A stretch of DNA of 64,000 bases from Microvelia longipes (taxonomy: Eukaryota > Arthropoda > Insecta > Hemiptera > Veliidae): assembly GCA_018340805.1 (NCBI GenBank), contig JACMZG010001870.1:19477528-19541527 (forward strand), read 5' to 3'. The translations under genes were made by a program, and so were the position numbers. The notes below the pieces were generated by a model. The model was not told where the DNA came from, did not search any database, and worked only from the letters and a program-made list of their open reading frames with translations. Positions 1 to 10,087 of this stretch are shown here, piece by piece. How positions within the stretch are numbered: position 1 is the first letter of the stretch; every line of letters begins with the position of its first letter.

Positions 1-865
1 ACCCATCTGGAAATATGTCGTTTACCTTCCATATATTAGGGTTTCTCTTTCTTTGCTACGGTGCTTTTGATTGCTCACTTGGAGATGTCGTATGCCACCG
101 GACTAATTTACTTAAAAATATTAAGTAAGACTTTTATTCCTGGAGAAAACTTTCAAACTTCAATGTTACATATGTGTAATAACGTCACTACAATCTGGGT
201 TTCAGTGGGGTTGCTGTCCCCCTAGGTTGATTTTTGTACTAAGATTGATTTAAAAATATAAATCCGTCAAAATTAGTTTTTACCTTTTTTAGCCTACAAC
301 TTACAATAGAGGGAAAAATATTGCAAGCAGGTGGGGGGGGGGGGGTCTTTAGTCTTTTTATGAAACTCAGCTGTAAAGAATAATTTTTCTCCTCTCAAAA
401 CTTATTAATCAGCGAAGAAAGGAAAAAATAAATTTCTACAGCAATAAATAACATTTACAGCCCTATTGCACAAACAAATTTTACGTAGCATTGAAGCAAA
501 TCTACTTGAACCATAATGTTCACTCTTCGTAAGACCAAATGTTTTTGTCATGTGCTTTTGTTGACTCTAAACTATGACAACAAGCTTATTCACAACACCA
601 ACCTTACATAAATTAAAAATAATTTTTAACGATTGAAAGTAAATTTGGTTTTATAAATAAAAATTGCTTTCTTTAGCATTGCTGTCTATTTAGCGTTATA
701 ATATTACCGACGGAAAATGCTTGTATACATTATTTTTTAGTATTTTATGAAAACTTAATGAAAAATAGGTTTTATCAGGACATTTTTCGTTTTGTCGTGA
801 TTTTAAATTAGAGCGAGACAAAGGGCCGATGGGACTTATACCAAGTCAATATCGGGATTCCCCGT
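1..865. other. AT-rich spacer, no gene seen
   Basis: No open reading frame with recognisable content. A run of about 14 G lies near 332-346. I see no RNA gene or promoter that I can defend here. Confidence 0.5.
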
Positions 866-1300
866 CGAAATCGTCCCGATTTCGAAAGTTGCAACTTTAC
901 CACTAAGTAAGGCTTATCCAGCCTTACTTAGTGGATATACCCTCTTGGCTCTACCTTAGAATAAAGTGGTTATAGAAAGCCTAGGGTGTTCTATAACCAC
1001 GTGCGAACTCGCTTTGCACGTCCTCAGAATATCTAATTATCTATGACCTTTTTAAAGCCTAAATTGGTTTTACTTCGGTCTCGCTATGCTCGACCTCTGA
1101 ATAGAATGGGTAACCGAAACCTAGGATGGTATTGCTTCGGCCTTCCTACGCTTGCCCTCAGAGTTCTTAGGTAACCAAACATCTAGAGTGTTAAAGCGTT
1201 GGGTTAATGAAAGCTTAGTAAAGCAATACGGTAGATAGGCATTCAATCAATTAATACGGGCTGGGTCATACCATATCAAATCAACACTGGTGAAATTACG
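866..1300. repeat. Degenerate minisatellite related to the tail of family A, with two hairpins
   Basis: About three diverged units of 60-70 bp each carry a core like 'CTCGCTTTGCACGTCCTCAG' (near 1004, 1074 and 1134). The same core is tandemly repeated at 47.9-48.3 kb and closes the family A elements. At the left edge are two perfect hairpins: 866-884 (8-bp arms, 3-base loop) and 900-934 (15-bp arms, 5-base loop). Non-coding. Confidence 0.55.
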
Positions 1301-1328
1301 TGATATCTTCACGTGTTTCTTTGACTAC

Positions 1329-1479
1329 TGTTATAATGAGGTCTTAACTAATAGATAATATAACTCTTATTACCACTCCTTCACTATATCATATATTCAT
1401 TATACAATAATATAAATTAACTTAATAATACAATTGAAACTATAAACTATATCTGACATGTAAGTGTCAATGTCTAACA
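1329..1479 (-). repeat. 3' LTR of copia element
   Basis: 151 bp, base-for-base identical to 5097-5247. It begins TGTTATAATG and ends GTCTAACA on the plus strand. Identity of the two LTRs means little or no time since insertion. Confidence 0.95.
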
Positions 1480-1490
1480 CTCCCCCTCAC
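1480..1490 (-). other. Polypurine tract of copia element
   Basis: On the minus strand GTGAGGGGGAG lies immediately before the 3' LTR, the usual place for the plus-strand DNA primer. Confidence 0.75.
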
Positions 1491-1552
1491 GAAACATTGT
1501 CAGTTATTGCCGTTTTGGCTTAACCATATGCAATTTTGTATTTTTTCAAATC

Positions 1553-2288
1553 TTAATATATATTGACTTTTTGCCTAAAATGATTGTGTTTTGGCCCGCT
1601 TAGTGCTTTTGTTAATAAGTCTGCCTCCATTTCATCGGTTGGTGTACGCAATTTCGATATGTCCATTTGCTACTGACTCCCTAATAAAGTGTGCCTTAAT
1701 GTCTATATGTTTAGATTTCGAACTAATGATTGGGTTATTTGTCAATTTTTGTGCCGCTTGGTTATCATTGTAAATTTTGATAGTGTTCTGGTTTATTCCT
1801 AAATCAGTTAGGATTTGTTTTAAGTGCATGGCTTCTTTGGCTGCTTCAGTTAAGGCCATATACTCAGCCTCAGCTGTAGATAGGGCTACTGTTCTCTGTT
1901 TCCTTGCTTCCCAGCTGATCGGTCCTCCTCCAAAAAAGAAACAGTACCCTGTGTAAGATTTTCTATCTACTAAACACGTTCCCCAGTTGGCGTCTGCTAA
2001 ACCATACAAGGGTTCTTCAGTTTTCATAAAGTTTATTGACATGTTTTTGGTTTGTTTGATGTATCTTAGTACACGTTTCGCGGCTTGCCAGTGCTCCACT
2101 CCATAGCAGTTGTTGAATTGGCTTAAATAGCTGACTGAGAATGCTATGTCTGGTCGCGTGGCTACTGCGAGGTACATAAGGGCTCCAATGAGGTTTTGGT
2201 ATGGTATGTCTCTGTTAGTGATTTCTGATTTTTTCTCTAATACCAGTCCTACTTCCATCGGTGTCGCTGCCCCTTTGCAGTCTTCCAT
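1553..2288 (-). pseudogene. copia RNase H and Pol C terminus
   Basis: A 218-codon frame (1632-2288) with TRPDIAFSVSYLSQF, LSTAEAEYMALTEA and YNDNQAAQKL motifs, HIDIKAHF near the end. This is the connection/RNase H part of copia Pol, which removes the RNA strand during reverse transcription. One extra base near 1635 shifts the frame; the last ~27 codons (DEMEADLLTKAL and on) continue in another frame to the stop at 1553-1555. Confidence 0.85.
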
Positions 2289-2339
2289 ATTGTACTTTTT
2301 GAGAATTTCATTTATGTAGTTAATTTGATTCGCCGAGAT

Positions 2340-2710
2340 ATTATTTTCTTTTAAGTTAAATTCGATTCCTAAACAATATTTTAGTTCTCCTATGTCTCTT
2401 AGGTCGAAGTTCTCTTAGCTTTTGTTTTGTTTCAGTTAGAACGGTTTCTTTCTTAGATGCTAGGATCAGGTCATCTACATACACTGATACAATGACTTTC
2501 TCTCCCCCTATCTCTGCCACGTACAAACATGGATCGCTCCTGAGGGTTTGAATCCTATTTTCTTCAGTGTTTCGTCCAGTTTTATGTTCCATCTCCTTCC
2601 GGCTTGTTTCAGTCCATATAGAGCTCGTTTTAATAAACATACCTTATTTTCTCTCCTTTCCTTAGTTCTCCTAACATTTCTTTTGCTTTGTTTAGAGTTT
2701 ATCTTCATTT
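2340..2710 (-). pseudogene. copia reverse transcriptase remnant
   Basis: Two overlapping frames (2508-2708 and 2356-2640). The first carries ALYGLKQAGRRW, the second SVYVDDLILASK with the YVDD catalytic pair. The fingers and the first palm block with the third catalytic aspartate should lie between the integrase tail (2816) and LYGLKQ, about 200 residues in relatives. Here only about 100 bases of linker are present, so a deletion removed them. Confidence 0.85.
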
Positions 2711-2815
2711 TCAGTTTTCATCATTTGATTTATCTTTTTGTTCTAACAAATTTTCTTCATTATTATAATTTTCATCATTTTTTAAAAATTTGTTTATTAT
2801 TTTACGTCTCTGATA

Positions 2816-3921
2816 TTATATCCTTCTTAGTCTTGGACTCCAAATTCTGTATGCTTTTGATACTTCTGAGTATCCATAAATATTCCTACCTTGTTTTGTT
2901 TCAAATTTTCCTCTGTTAGGTTGCTTTTTTAATACGAATGCTTTACTACCGAAAACGTGTAAATGTCGTACAGACGGTGCATGTCCTACCCACTTCGTGA
3001 ATGGTATTTGTCCTTCTAAATGTTTTGATGGAGATCTATTAATGATGTAGTTTGCTGTGTTAATACTTTCAGCCCAAAATGTCGCTGGTAGATTTGATTC
3101 AATTAATAAACATCTTGCTCTTTCCACCAATGATCTATTTTTTCTTTCTGCTATTCCGTTTTGTTGCGGTGTGTACGGTGCAGTGAGTCTTCTTTGTATT
3201 CCACATTCTTTTAAATATTTCAAAAGCATTTGAACAGTACTCTGCGATACCATTTTCGCTTTGCAAGTATTTAATTTTATTTCCTATTGAATTTTCAACT
3301 TCGTTTTTATATTCTATAAATTTATCAAGCACTTCATTTTTTTTGTTTTAGAAAATATACTTTTGTGTACCTAGATGCTTCATCTATGAATGTGACAAAG
3401 TATCGTGCGCCTCCCGGGGTCTGTACCCGGAACGGTCCACATACATCTGAGTGTATTGTGTGAAGTAATTCAGTTATTTCTGGTTTTTCTTTATGTTTTG
3501 GGAAAGGTAACCTTGATAATTTTCCCTGAATGCATGTCTCACAATCACCTAATTTTGACGTTTGTGTAAAATCTAACCCTATAAGTAAGTTATTTTTTAG
3601 TGCTAATTTCATATCTGATTCGTTTAGGTGTGCTAATTTTTTATGCCAAATATCTATATTGTCTTTATTTTTGATTGTATTATAAGATGTGTCAATATTA
3701 TTTATTTGTGTTTTGTTATTGTTATTTTTGTTTATTTCATTTCCCGCGTTTATATAATATAACCCATTTTGTCTTTTATATGCTTTTAATATTTTATTTC
3801 CGCGCCTATCTGTTATTGTTGCATCTTTTGCCCTAAATACTACTTCATACCCTTTTTCAGTTATTTTACTTACTGACATGAGGTTAGTGCTGAGTGTTGG
3901 TACGTACAATGTCTCTGTCAT
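2816..3921 (-). pseudogene. copia integrase, frameshifted
   Basis: Three overlapping frames make up one integrase. The first (3334-3921) holds the HHCC zinc domain (WHKKLAHLN, then CETC) and the first catalytic aspartate in HSDVCGPF. The second (3135-3332) holds the second catalytic block, which reads SENG-IA-EY rather than the usual S/DNG-x-EY: a glutamate replaces the aspartate and one residue is added. The third (2816-3253) holds PQQNGIAERKNRSL with the catalytic glutamate, then a GYSEVSKAYRIWSP tail typical of copia integrase ends. Frameshifts and the altered catalytic site make it non-functional. Confidence 0.85.
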
Positions 3922-3924
3922 CCT

Positions 3925-4437
3925 TACCGATGTTTCAGATCTGCTTTGGTTTACATTAGATTTACTTCTCCGGTTCCTTTGATTTCAGCAGTACATCCAT
4001 TTGATGCTAGGTTTAGTTTTCCTTTTGATTTTTCTGCCAAATTATCGAATTTTTCTTTGTCTCCGCAAAAATGAGAAGTGCATCCTGAATCCAGACACCA
4101 AAGCTGGTTTTTACTTTCAGATTTTTCTGTTTCATTTGAGTAACATTCTTCTATTATGAATGTGGCGTTTTTGTTGTTTCTCCTGTTACGATTTGTTTTC
4201 GAATAACAGTCCTTAGCTTCATGTCCGTAGCGAAAACATCTCTGGCATGTTTGATTTGTGTTTTTATAATCTGATTTATTTTTATTATAATTTCTTACAT
4301 TTTTATTTTCAAGATTATTTCGATAGTTTTTATTGTTGAATTTATTTTTACGTCCTATAAATGCTTCTTGAGATGGCGTTGATAGATTGTTATTATTTCG
4401 TGCTTCAAATTCTTCTATTATTTTATTTTTAGATTTT
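3925..4437 (-). pseudogene. copia nucleocapsid zinc knuckle and aspartic protease, broken
   Basis: This continues the Gag frame after its frameshift. A CX2CX4HX4C zinc knuckle is intact at 4206-4247 (CQRCFRYGHEAKDC). An aspartic protease active-site D-S-G within WCLDSGCTSHFC lies at 4083-4091. The frame then meets a stop soon after a GTGEVNL motif near 3960. No single open frame joins it to the integrase. Confidence 0.75.
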
Positions 4438-4948
4438 CTGGAGTTGGTAGAGTATCTCGAGACTCGATTGCTATTCGAAAGTTCTCGTAGGATGATGGTA
4501 ATGAGTATAGCATCATTATGCTCAATAGATCACTATTTATGTTGATTTCCATTTCCGCAAGTTTGTCTACAGTTTCTAATAAGTCGTTAATATGATTTCT
4601 AATATCTTCTCCCTCATTCATCTTTTTTACTATTAGGTGTTTTAATAGAGCTGCTTTTCTTGCTGGCCCTTTACTTTGAAAATTATTTTCTAGTGTGTCC
4701 CATATGTCTTTGGAACTTTTGCAGTTTTTAATTTGCTTCAATTCAGCGGGAGATATCATTAACACTAGTTCTGACCTTGCATTTAAATCGCCTTCTTCCC
4801 ATTTTGGTATGTCCTCAAGTTTAGTTGGTTTATGTTCGTCACCTGATACATATTTCCACAAAGCATTTCTCGTCAATACTGCTCTGGCTTGAATTTTCCA
4901 TGTATCATAATTTTCTCTTTTTAGAGATTCAATTTTGTACGAGTTCAT
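4418..4948 (-). pseudogene. copia Gag, N-terminal part
   Basis: A 176-codon frame starting at the ATG at 4948, about 150 bases inside the 5' LTR. It has the copia-type capsid pattern (UBN2-like): the WKIQARAVL region near the start, a DIWDTL motif near the middle and LPSSYENF near the end. It stops early because an A-run in the LKIK region has lost one base; the same protein clearly continues in another frame with the nucleocapsid. Gag would form the virus-like particle of the retrotransposon. Confidence 0.85.
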
Positions 4949-5080
4949 ATTTAACTCTTAATTTTATTATTAATTTATTTAAACTTACTCGATTTTTGAA
5001 TTTGACGTTTTTTAAATTTTTTCTGTCACTTTTTTTTCAAAAAATTTTAAGTTTCTTGCTAATTTTTGACCTTCATTTAT

Positions 5081-5096
5081 GATGCGGCCCATAACC
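5081..5096 (-). other. Primer-binding site, initiator tRNA-Met half-molecule type
   Basis: Directly after the 5' LTR the element reads GGTTATGGGCC. It is complementary to GGCCCATAACC, the anticodon-loop region (CAU) of initiator tRNA-Met. Known copia elements prime from this internal cut site of the tRNA rather than from its 3' end. Confidence 0.8.
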
Positions 5097-5247
5097 TGTT
5101 ATAATGAGGTCTTAACTAATAGATAATATAACTCTTATTACCACTCCTTCACTATATCATATATTCATTATACAATAATATAAATTAACTTAATAATACA
5201 ATTGAAACTATAAACTATATCTGACATGTAAGTGTCAATGTCTAACA
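5097..5247 (-). repeat. 5' LTR of copia element
   Basis: 151 bp, identical to the LTR at 1329-1479. It should carry the element's promoter on the minus strand. The primer-binding site abuts its inner edge. Confidence 0.95.
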
Positions 5248-5429
5248 ACTACAAAAATGGCTGTATTTAAAATTCTGCATTGGGTATGATTTTTATTTTG
5301 GAGGCGTTTGAAAATTGAAACTTGGCCCTTTCAAATAGATTCTACATACTTTTGGATAATTATTTACAAGTTTTTATTATGAAGCAAATATAAAATAAAA
5401 ATGCTAATATCTCAAAAAGCCAAGTTTTG

Positions 5430-5715
5430 AAAAAATTCCTAAAAAGAGCTTAAAATATTAGTAAAATGTCCTCACAGTTTTATTTGGGACTGCCATGGGA
5501 TTTGAAACAGTTGCGCATAACGTGTGTCAGGCTTTTGTCAAAGTGTAAGAAAGTTAAGATTCATCTCATAATCATTATAGAAACTGCAAAAAGTGACTTT
5601 TTATACTTTTACATTCCTTGACACACGTTATGCGGGACTGTGTCCAATCCCACGACAGTCCGGAAATGAAACTTGTGCACATTTTACTAACAATTTAAGC
5701 TAGTTCTTTATAATA
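5430..5715. repeat. Palindromic foldback element
   Basis: Imperfect arms of about 90-100 bp face each other. GCGCATAACGTGTGTCA near 5512 is mirrored by TGACACACGTTATGC near 5618. Further out, matching TTAGTAAAATGT and ACATTTTACTAA continue the pairing. No coding content. It sits just downstream of the copia element. Confidence 0.65.
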
Positions 5716-6030
5716 ATATTAGCACTGTATTTTATAAATAATTTAAATTTTATGAGGTAAAACGTTAGAGTTTGATATATTTAAACAACGTTTACATTAA
5801 CATTTAGGTGTAGCACCAAAACATATATGTTCAGTGTTATATATATAACTTACAATCTAAAACTTTAAAAGCAATTTGGAATTTTTGCAAGCAATTTATA
5901 AGTTTCGCTATCCGACGATTTGTCGAACGTCACACAGCAGTATGAAAATTAAATTTTTTTGCCGGTTAATTTTTTGAAATATAATAGTTAATATTATCAA
6001 AATAGCGACCAATATCAAAATATTTTTTTT

Positions 6031-6845
6031 CTCATTATACCGTAGGCAAAGACTACAGATTCTTAAACAGTATATAGAAAAAGTATTGTGTTTGCAAAAA
6101 AATCCGAAACCGGGATGAAACCAGAATTAGCCGTTTCAGGCGTTTTAAGGCTTTCGAGTGGTTTTCGCAAAGTTGTCTGTCTGTATGTGTGTGTGTTATT
6201 ATTGTAGCGCCCAGTGTAGTTATGCTAGAGAGTTGAAATTTTGTTCAAAATCAGTCCACCGCTGTAGTGGTGCGATTCGGAAAATATTTTTTTATGACGT
6301 CATTAACCCGCAATAATGACAGCGAAAATTTCGAAAAACTATTTCGGAAAAATAATGCGATCCGATAGAAATTAGATGGCTTACATGGCTACATGCATGT
6401 AGCCATGTATAAGACTAACATACGTGCCAAGTTTCATCACATTACAGCATTAGTTTAATTTCTATTGAATGATTTGTATGCGTTTCTTTGAAAAATCTAA
6501 AAAATCGTAAAATATTCAAATTAAGTAGAAATTTGTGTACCTCTGACGTAATAAATAAGTGTACTAAGTTTTGTTAAATACATCAAGTCTATCTATGACT
6601 TTTGGTGGATCATAAAAGTTGAGTAGTATCGAGCATGTTAAGTGCCTGGATAAATGACTACTGGGAATAAAACGAATGTATTTATTATCTGAGGACAAGC
6701 GAAGCGAGTCTGAAGACGTTTGCAGTATAAATTCAACGACTTGTACATCTGAGGACAAGCGAAGCAAATCCGAAGCTGGGAGGATTAGCGTAGCGAATCC
6801 GATGTAATTAGGAAAAGTTCCGAAGTACCCCGTACCCGATTTTTA
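6031..6845 (+). repeat. Family A interspersed element, near full length (~0.8 kb)
   Basis: It begins CTCATTATACCGTAGG and includes a conserved block around 'AATCCGAAACCGGGATGAAA', a GT-rich stretch, a 'TGACGTCATTAACCCGCAAT' block and a 3' tail of GAGGACAAGCGAAGCGAGTC units. It ends near GTACCCCGTACCCGATTTTT. Other copies or parts lie at 26.8-27.4, 27.58-27.75, 35.77-36.65, 37.5-38.07, 56.05-56.65 and 59.7-60.84 kb. No open frame, so probably a non-autonomous transposon. Confidence 0.75.
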
Positions 6846-7018
6846 GATCGATTTACCACCTATAATGCACATTTTTGTCTAGTATAACTCGAACGATCAA
6901 ATTTTCGATTTAAAAGATTTATTAACAAATTCTCTCACTAAAATAGGTTATTGTAGTCTGAATAATAGTTGAATGAATAATAATTGTAGTCCGTGACACA
7001 GGCACAATTACCTAAATA

Positions 7019-7139
<121 letters not shown>

Positions 7140-7142
7140 GTT

Positions 7143-7215
7143 TTTGATGGGCCTCTTTAAAGTAAAACCCCCCTCCCTCGGGCTTTTTGTCCCAGTCCGC
7201 CACTGGTGTGCACTG
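7143..7215 (-). repeat. Short dispersed repeat with a GGCGGACTGGG core
   Basis: On the minus strand CAGTGGCGGACTGGG is followed by CCCGAGGG and TTTAAAG. A similar order of words (GTGCCGGACTGGG, GAGGGCGC, TTTAAAG) occurs on the plus strand at 56086-56165. Class unknown. Confidence 0.45.
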
Positions 7216-7950
7216 CCAATTTTTACAGGCATTGTTTTGTATAAAAAACAGGAAAATTAGGTTGGTAACACACGGCTGGAAATATATACAAGATAACAAA
7301 ATTAACTATCACATGTCAATTCAATAAAAACAACAATTATACCACTTCATCAATGGATATAATTTTTATGGTCTATCCTTACTTTCTGCTTGAGGTACGC
7401 ACATTTATTACTGGTCAGTAAAATTTTATTTTCATGCCCTATAATGCAGCATATAGCTATTTTCCTTTAAACAATAATTGTTATTTCAAGGAACTAGAGT
7501 ATGCTAAAACTGCAAGGCATAATAATCAAAATCATAATAAAATTAATTAAAGTGTAATTAATAGTCATTAATCAATCAATTTAAAAATTAGATAATAAAA
7601 ATAAAACAATTTTTCTACAAAGTAGAAGTAATAATTGTTATTAATTTTAATAAACGTTAAAAAGTTTTGTAAGGAATTTAAAATCGCTTTTGACAGGTGC
7701 AATCATACAAATTATAAAAAACTGAAAAAATACAACTACGCAAAAATTAGGAAACTGTTTTTATCATGATAAATAAAACTTCACCTATTACTGTCACATT
7801 TCTGACATGTATATGAGAACGTTAACCAGGTTTTTAACATAATTATGGAAAATAAAAATGCAAGTTTAGATAAGTTGAGAAAATTAAGCAATAAAGCGTT
7901 GTAATAAGTATAAGTGTTATGAGTAAATTAAATTAATATATTTTTCTTTT
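7216..7950. other. Spacer upstream of defensin
   Basis: AT-rich, no frame of note. I found no unmistakable NF-kB (Dif/Relish) motif by eye. A palindromic GATA-type site and a TATA box are listed separately. Confidence 0.4.
7761..7772. promoter_or_regulatory. Inverted GATA-type site
   Basis: TTATCATGATAA is a perfect palindrome of two TGATAA sites, 290 bp before the defensin ATG. Insect antimicrobial peptide promoters often pair GATA sites with kB sites. A chance match is quite possible in such AT-rich DNA. Confidence 0.3.
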
Positions 7951-7956
7951 GGTTAG

Positions 7957-7966
7957 TATATAAATA
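7957..7966 (+). promoter_or_regulatory. Candidate TATA box of defensin
   Basis: TATATAAATA, 88 bp before the defensin start codon at 8054. It would put transcription start near 7990 and give a 5' UTR of about 65 bases. Confidence 0.45.
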
Positions 7967-8053
7967 AATAAATACATGCAACAATACCTTCAAAGCAATT
8001 TAAGCATATTTCTGCAAAAAAATCATAATTTTATGATTCAACTAACATTAAAA

Positions 8054-8841
8054 ATGAAGTTAAAATATTTTTTGATTGCTGTTACATTCATGGTTTTATA
8101 TTTTTCACAAGCTAATGGTGGGGTTCAGGAAGGAGGTAAGTTAAAGTTGTTATATTTTTTTATCACTTTTCATTTAATTTCTAATAAGTACATAGTAAAA
8201 GGTTTTTTCAAAATGATAGGATGAATTTTTATTATATGCCACTAGGAAGTTGAAAACACATATTTAATTCAATTTGGGCTGAAATCTATGCTTTTATACT
8301 TTGAATATAACATTGGAAACAACTGTAATTCATAAAACTCTGTTCAATAGTGTTTAATCTTCATTTTACATAAAAATCACGATACACAATTATACTGGGG
8401 AGAAAGTGAATGTTGTATATCTCACCACAGGATTTAATTCTGGAATTTTTATCTAGTATGGGAACAAAGTCTTTAATCTAGCTGCATAGTTTTTTTGTGT
8501 CAACAGAAGGTAAACACAACAGCTTTTAGGAGAAAGCTTTATCCCTTGGAATCAAAGCAGCTAACACCTCTGAAAGAGGATGGCTCCTGATCATCAAGAT
8601 ATTTTGGTCTATTATTCTGAAGAGCTTTGTTTTTATTTGTGTTATTAATAAATTCATAAGAAGTATATTATTTTCAAGGCTAATTATTTTTTTTTGTTTA
8701 GGTATAGACATAGACCAGCATCGTTCCCGAAGGTTTATTTGTGATTTTTTGAATTCAAACCCTCTTTGTGCGCTGAGATGTATATCACAAAAACACAGAG
8801 GAGGATACTGTTCATTTGGAACCTGCATATGCAAGGATTAA
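8054..8841 (+). CDS. Insect-type defensin precursor, two coding exons
   Basis: Exon 1 is 8054-8135 and exon 2 is 8702-8841; the intron has AG|GTAAGT and TTTAG ends, phase 1. The 73-residue product has a signal peptide (1-22, hydrophobic core FLIAVTFMVLYF), a short propiece ending in the furin-like site RSRR (35-38), and a 35-residue mature peptide. Six cysteines follow CX8CX3CX9CX4CXC, with the GGYC gamma-core at 61-64. This is the cysteine-stabilised alpha-beta fold of arthropod defensins, which are secreted and disrupt bacterial membranes. The first loop (8 residues) is shorter than the 12-16 usual in most insect defensins. An in-frame ATG at 8033 could add 7 residues, but the start at 8054 gives a clean signal peptide. 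AATAAA lies at 8878-8883. The gene looks intact. Confidence 0.88.
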
Positions 8842-8877
8842 TCAGTAATGGTTCACTTCTATAATTGTGAAAAATGT

Positions 8878-8883
8878 AATAAA
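8878..8883 (+). terminator. Polyadenylation signal of defensin
   Basis: AATAAA, 37 bases after the defensin stop codon, followed by another AATAAA-like word and a U-rich stretch. Confidence 0.7.
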
Positions 8884-8899
8884 CTAAAAATAAATGTTT

Positions 8900-10000
8900 T
8901 AAAAAAAATCATGAAAAGTTTCTCATCAAAAATAGGCTGTGGACTAAATTAAGTGCACAGCTTAATAGACAAGTATCCATGTAATGTTTATTTAACTTGT
9001 TTTGTTATGGAGGTCAATTATTTTAAAAGTTATAAGATCCTATATCTTAATTTTTCAAAATATTCACAAAAACATTGTCAAATCAAAAATATTTCAATTC
9101 AAGGGATTGATTCTAATAACTGTAAAAATCTCATGGAAACATAGAAACAATAGTAATTGTTAAAAAAATTATATTTATAACCAGTATAAAAGAGATTATA
9201 ATGGTATAATAAAAATAACCAACATTTAATTCAATAAGGATGAAAAAACAAATGTTAATAATAAAATTCTATCTCGATCATTTGATTTAGTAAGGATAGA
9301 CCTGCCAAACATCAATACCTGAACCAGGCAGAACTAATTATGGAATAATATAGGTATTTTTTAATAATGAAACACACGATAGAAAAAATATATAAAAACA
9401 TTAAATTTTATTTAAATAAATAAATAGTTTTATTAATATATTTTTATCAAAATGGATTAATATGTTTTTGAATTATAATATACTATGAAACTTTATTTTA
9501 TTGCACTATACAGGTTAAATCGTTTGAAAAACATAATCAATAAAAATACTGCTAAATTGGATTTAATTAATAATAAAACAAATTTAACTCAATTAATAAA
9601 TTATAATTATATGCTATAATAGATTTTTCTAATTAATATATTTAGGTATTATAGATCAAAACATAAGATCACCAAATTGTAAAAATAAGTAAACAAAACA
9701 GATATAGTGAAAGTATAACTAAAATTAGTTAAATAAAATTCATTTTACATTAACTTCCAAAACAGTTAATTTGATTTTGAATGACTTCTGTTTTAGAGGT
9801 TACAAAATAAATTTGAAATAAAATATTTACTACTTAAAAAGTCTTATTTCAATTTAAAGACAAGTTAAATTTAAAAAACAGGAGGTTAACATGAAAGTGA
9901 GGAAAATGTTGAGAGGCCTGATGCTATTATTTACAATTTATTTTTTATAATTTTAATTGTAAAAAAACTATTACTTCACAGTATGTGTAACTAGCCAAAG
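8900..10000. other. AT-rich spacer
   Basis: Very AT-rich, no coding frame, motif or repeat that I can support. Confidence 0.4.
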
Positions 10001-10050
10001 ATAATATATATATATATAATATATATATTATATATATATATATATAATAT

Positions 10051-10084
<34 letters not shown>

Positions 10085-10087
10085 ATT
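10001..10087. repeat. (TA)n microsatellite
   Basis: Interrupted TA repeats, about 87 bp. Confidence 0.9.

Larger units (their letters stand above)
1324..5252 (-). mobile_element. Ty1/copia LTR retrotransposon, internally deleted, with 5-bp target duplication
   Basis: A complete insertion bounded by two identical 151-bp LTRs (1329-1479 and 5097-5247), each TG...CA. The 5-bp duplication ACTAC lies at 1324-1328 and 5248-5252. Coding is on the minus strand in copia order: Gag, zinc knuckle, protease, integrase, reverse transcriptase, RNase H. The primer site and polypurine tract are in place. The element is only 3.92 kb. The reverse transcriptase region upstream of its LYGLKQ motif is missing and the reading frame is broken many times. 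It cannot encode its own enzymes, yet the identical LTRs indicate recent insertion, so it was probably mobilised in trans by a full-length relative. Confidence 0.95.

Noticed and set aside
900..934. Strong hairpin as a transcription terminator
   Set aside because: The window is a eukaryotic nuclear genome; the hairpin lies in a repeat region with no gene upstream.
8526..8834. Minus-strand 102-codon frame
   Set aside because: It is the antisense shadow of the defensin second exon and its intron.
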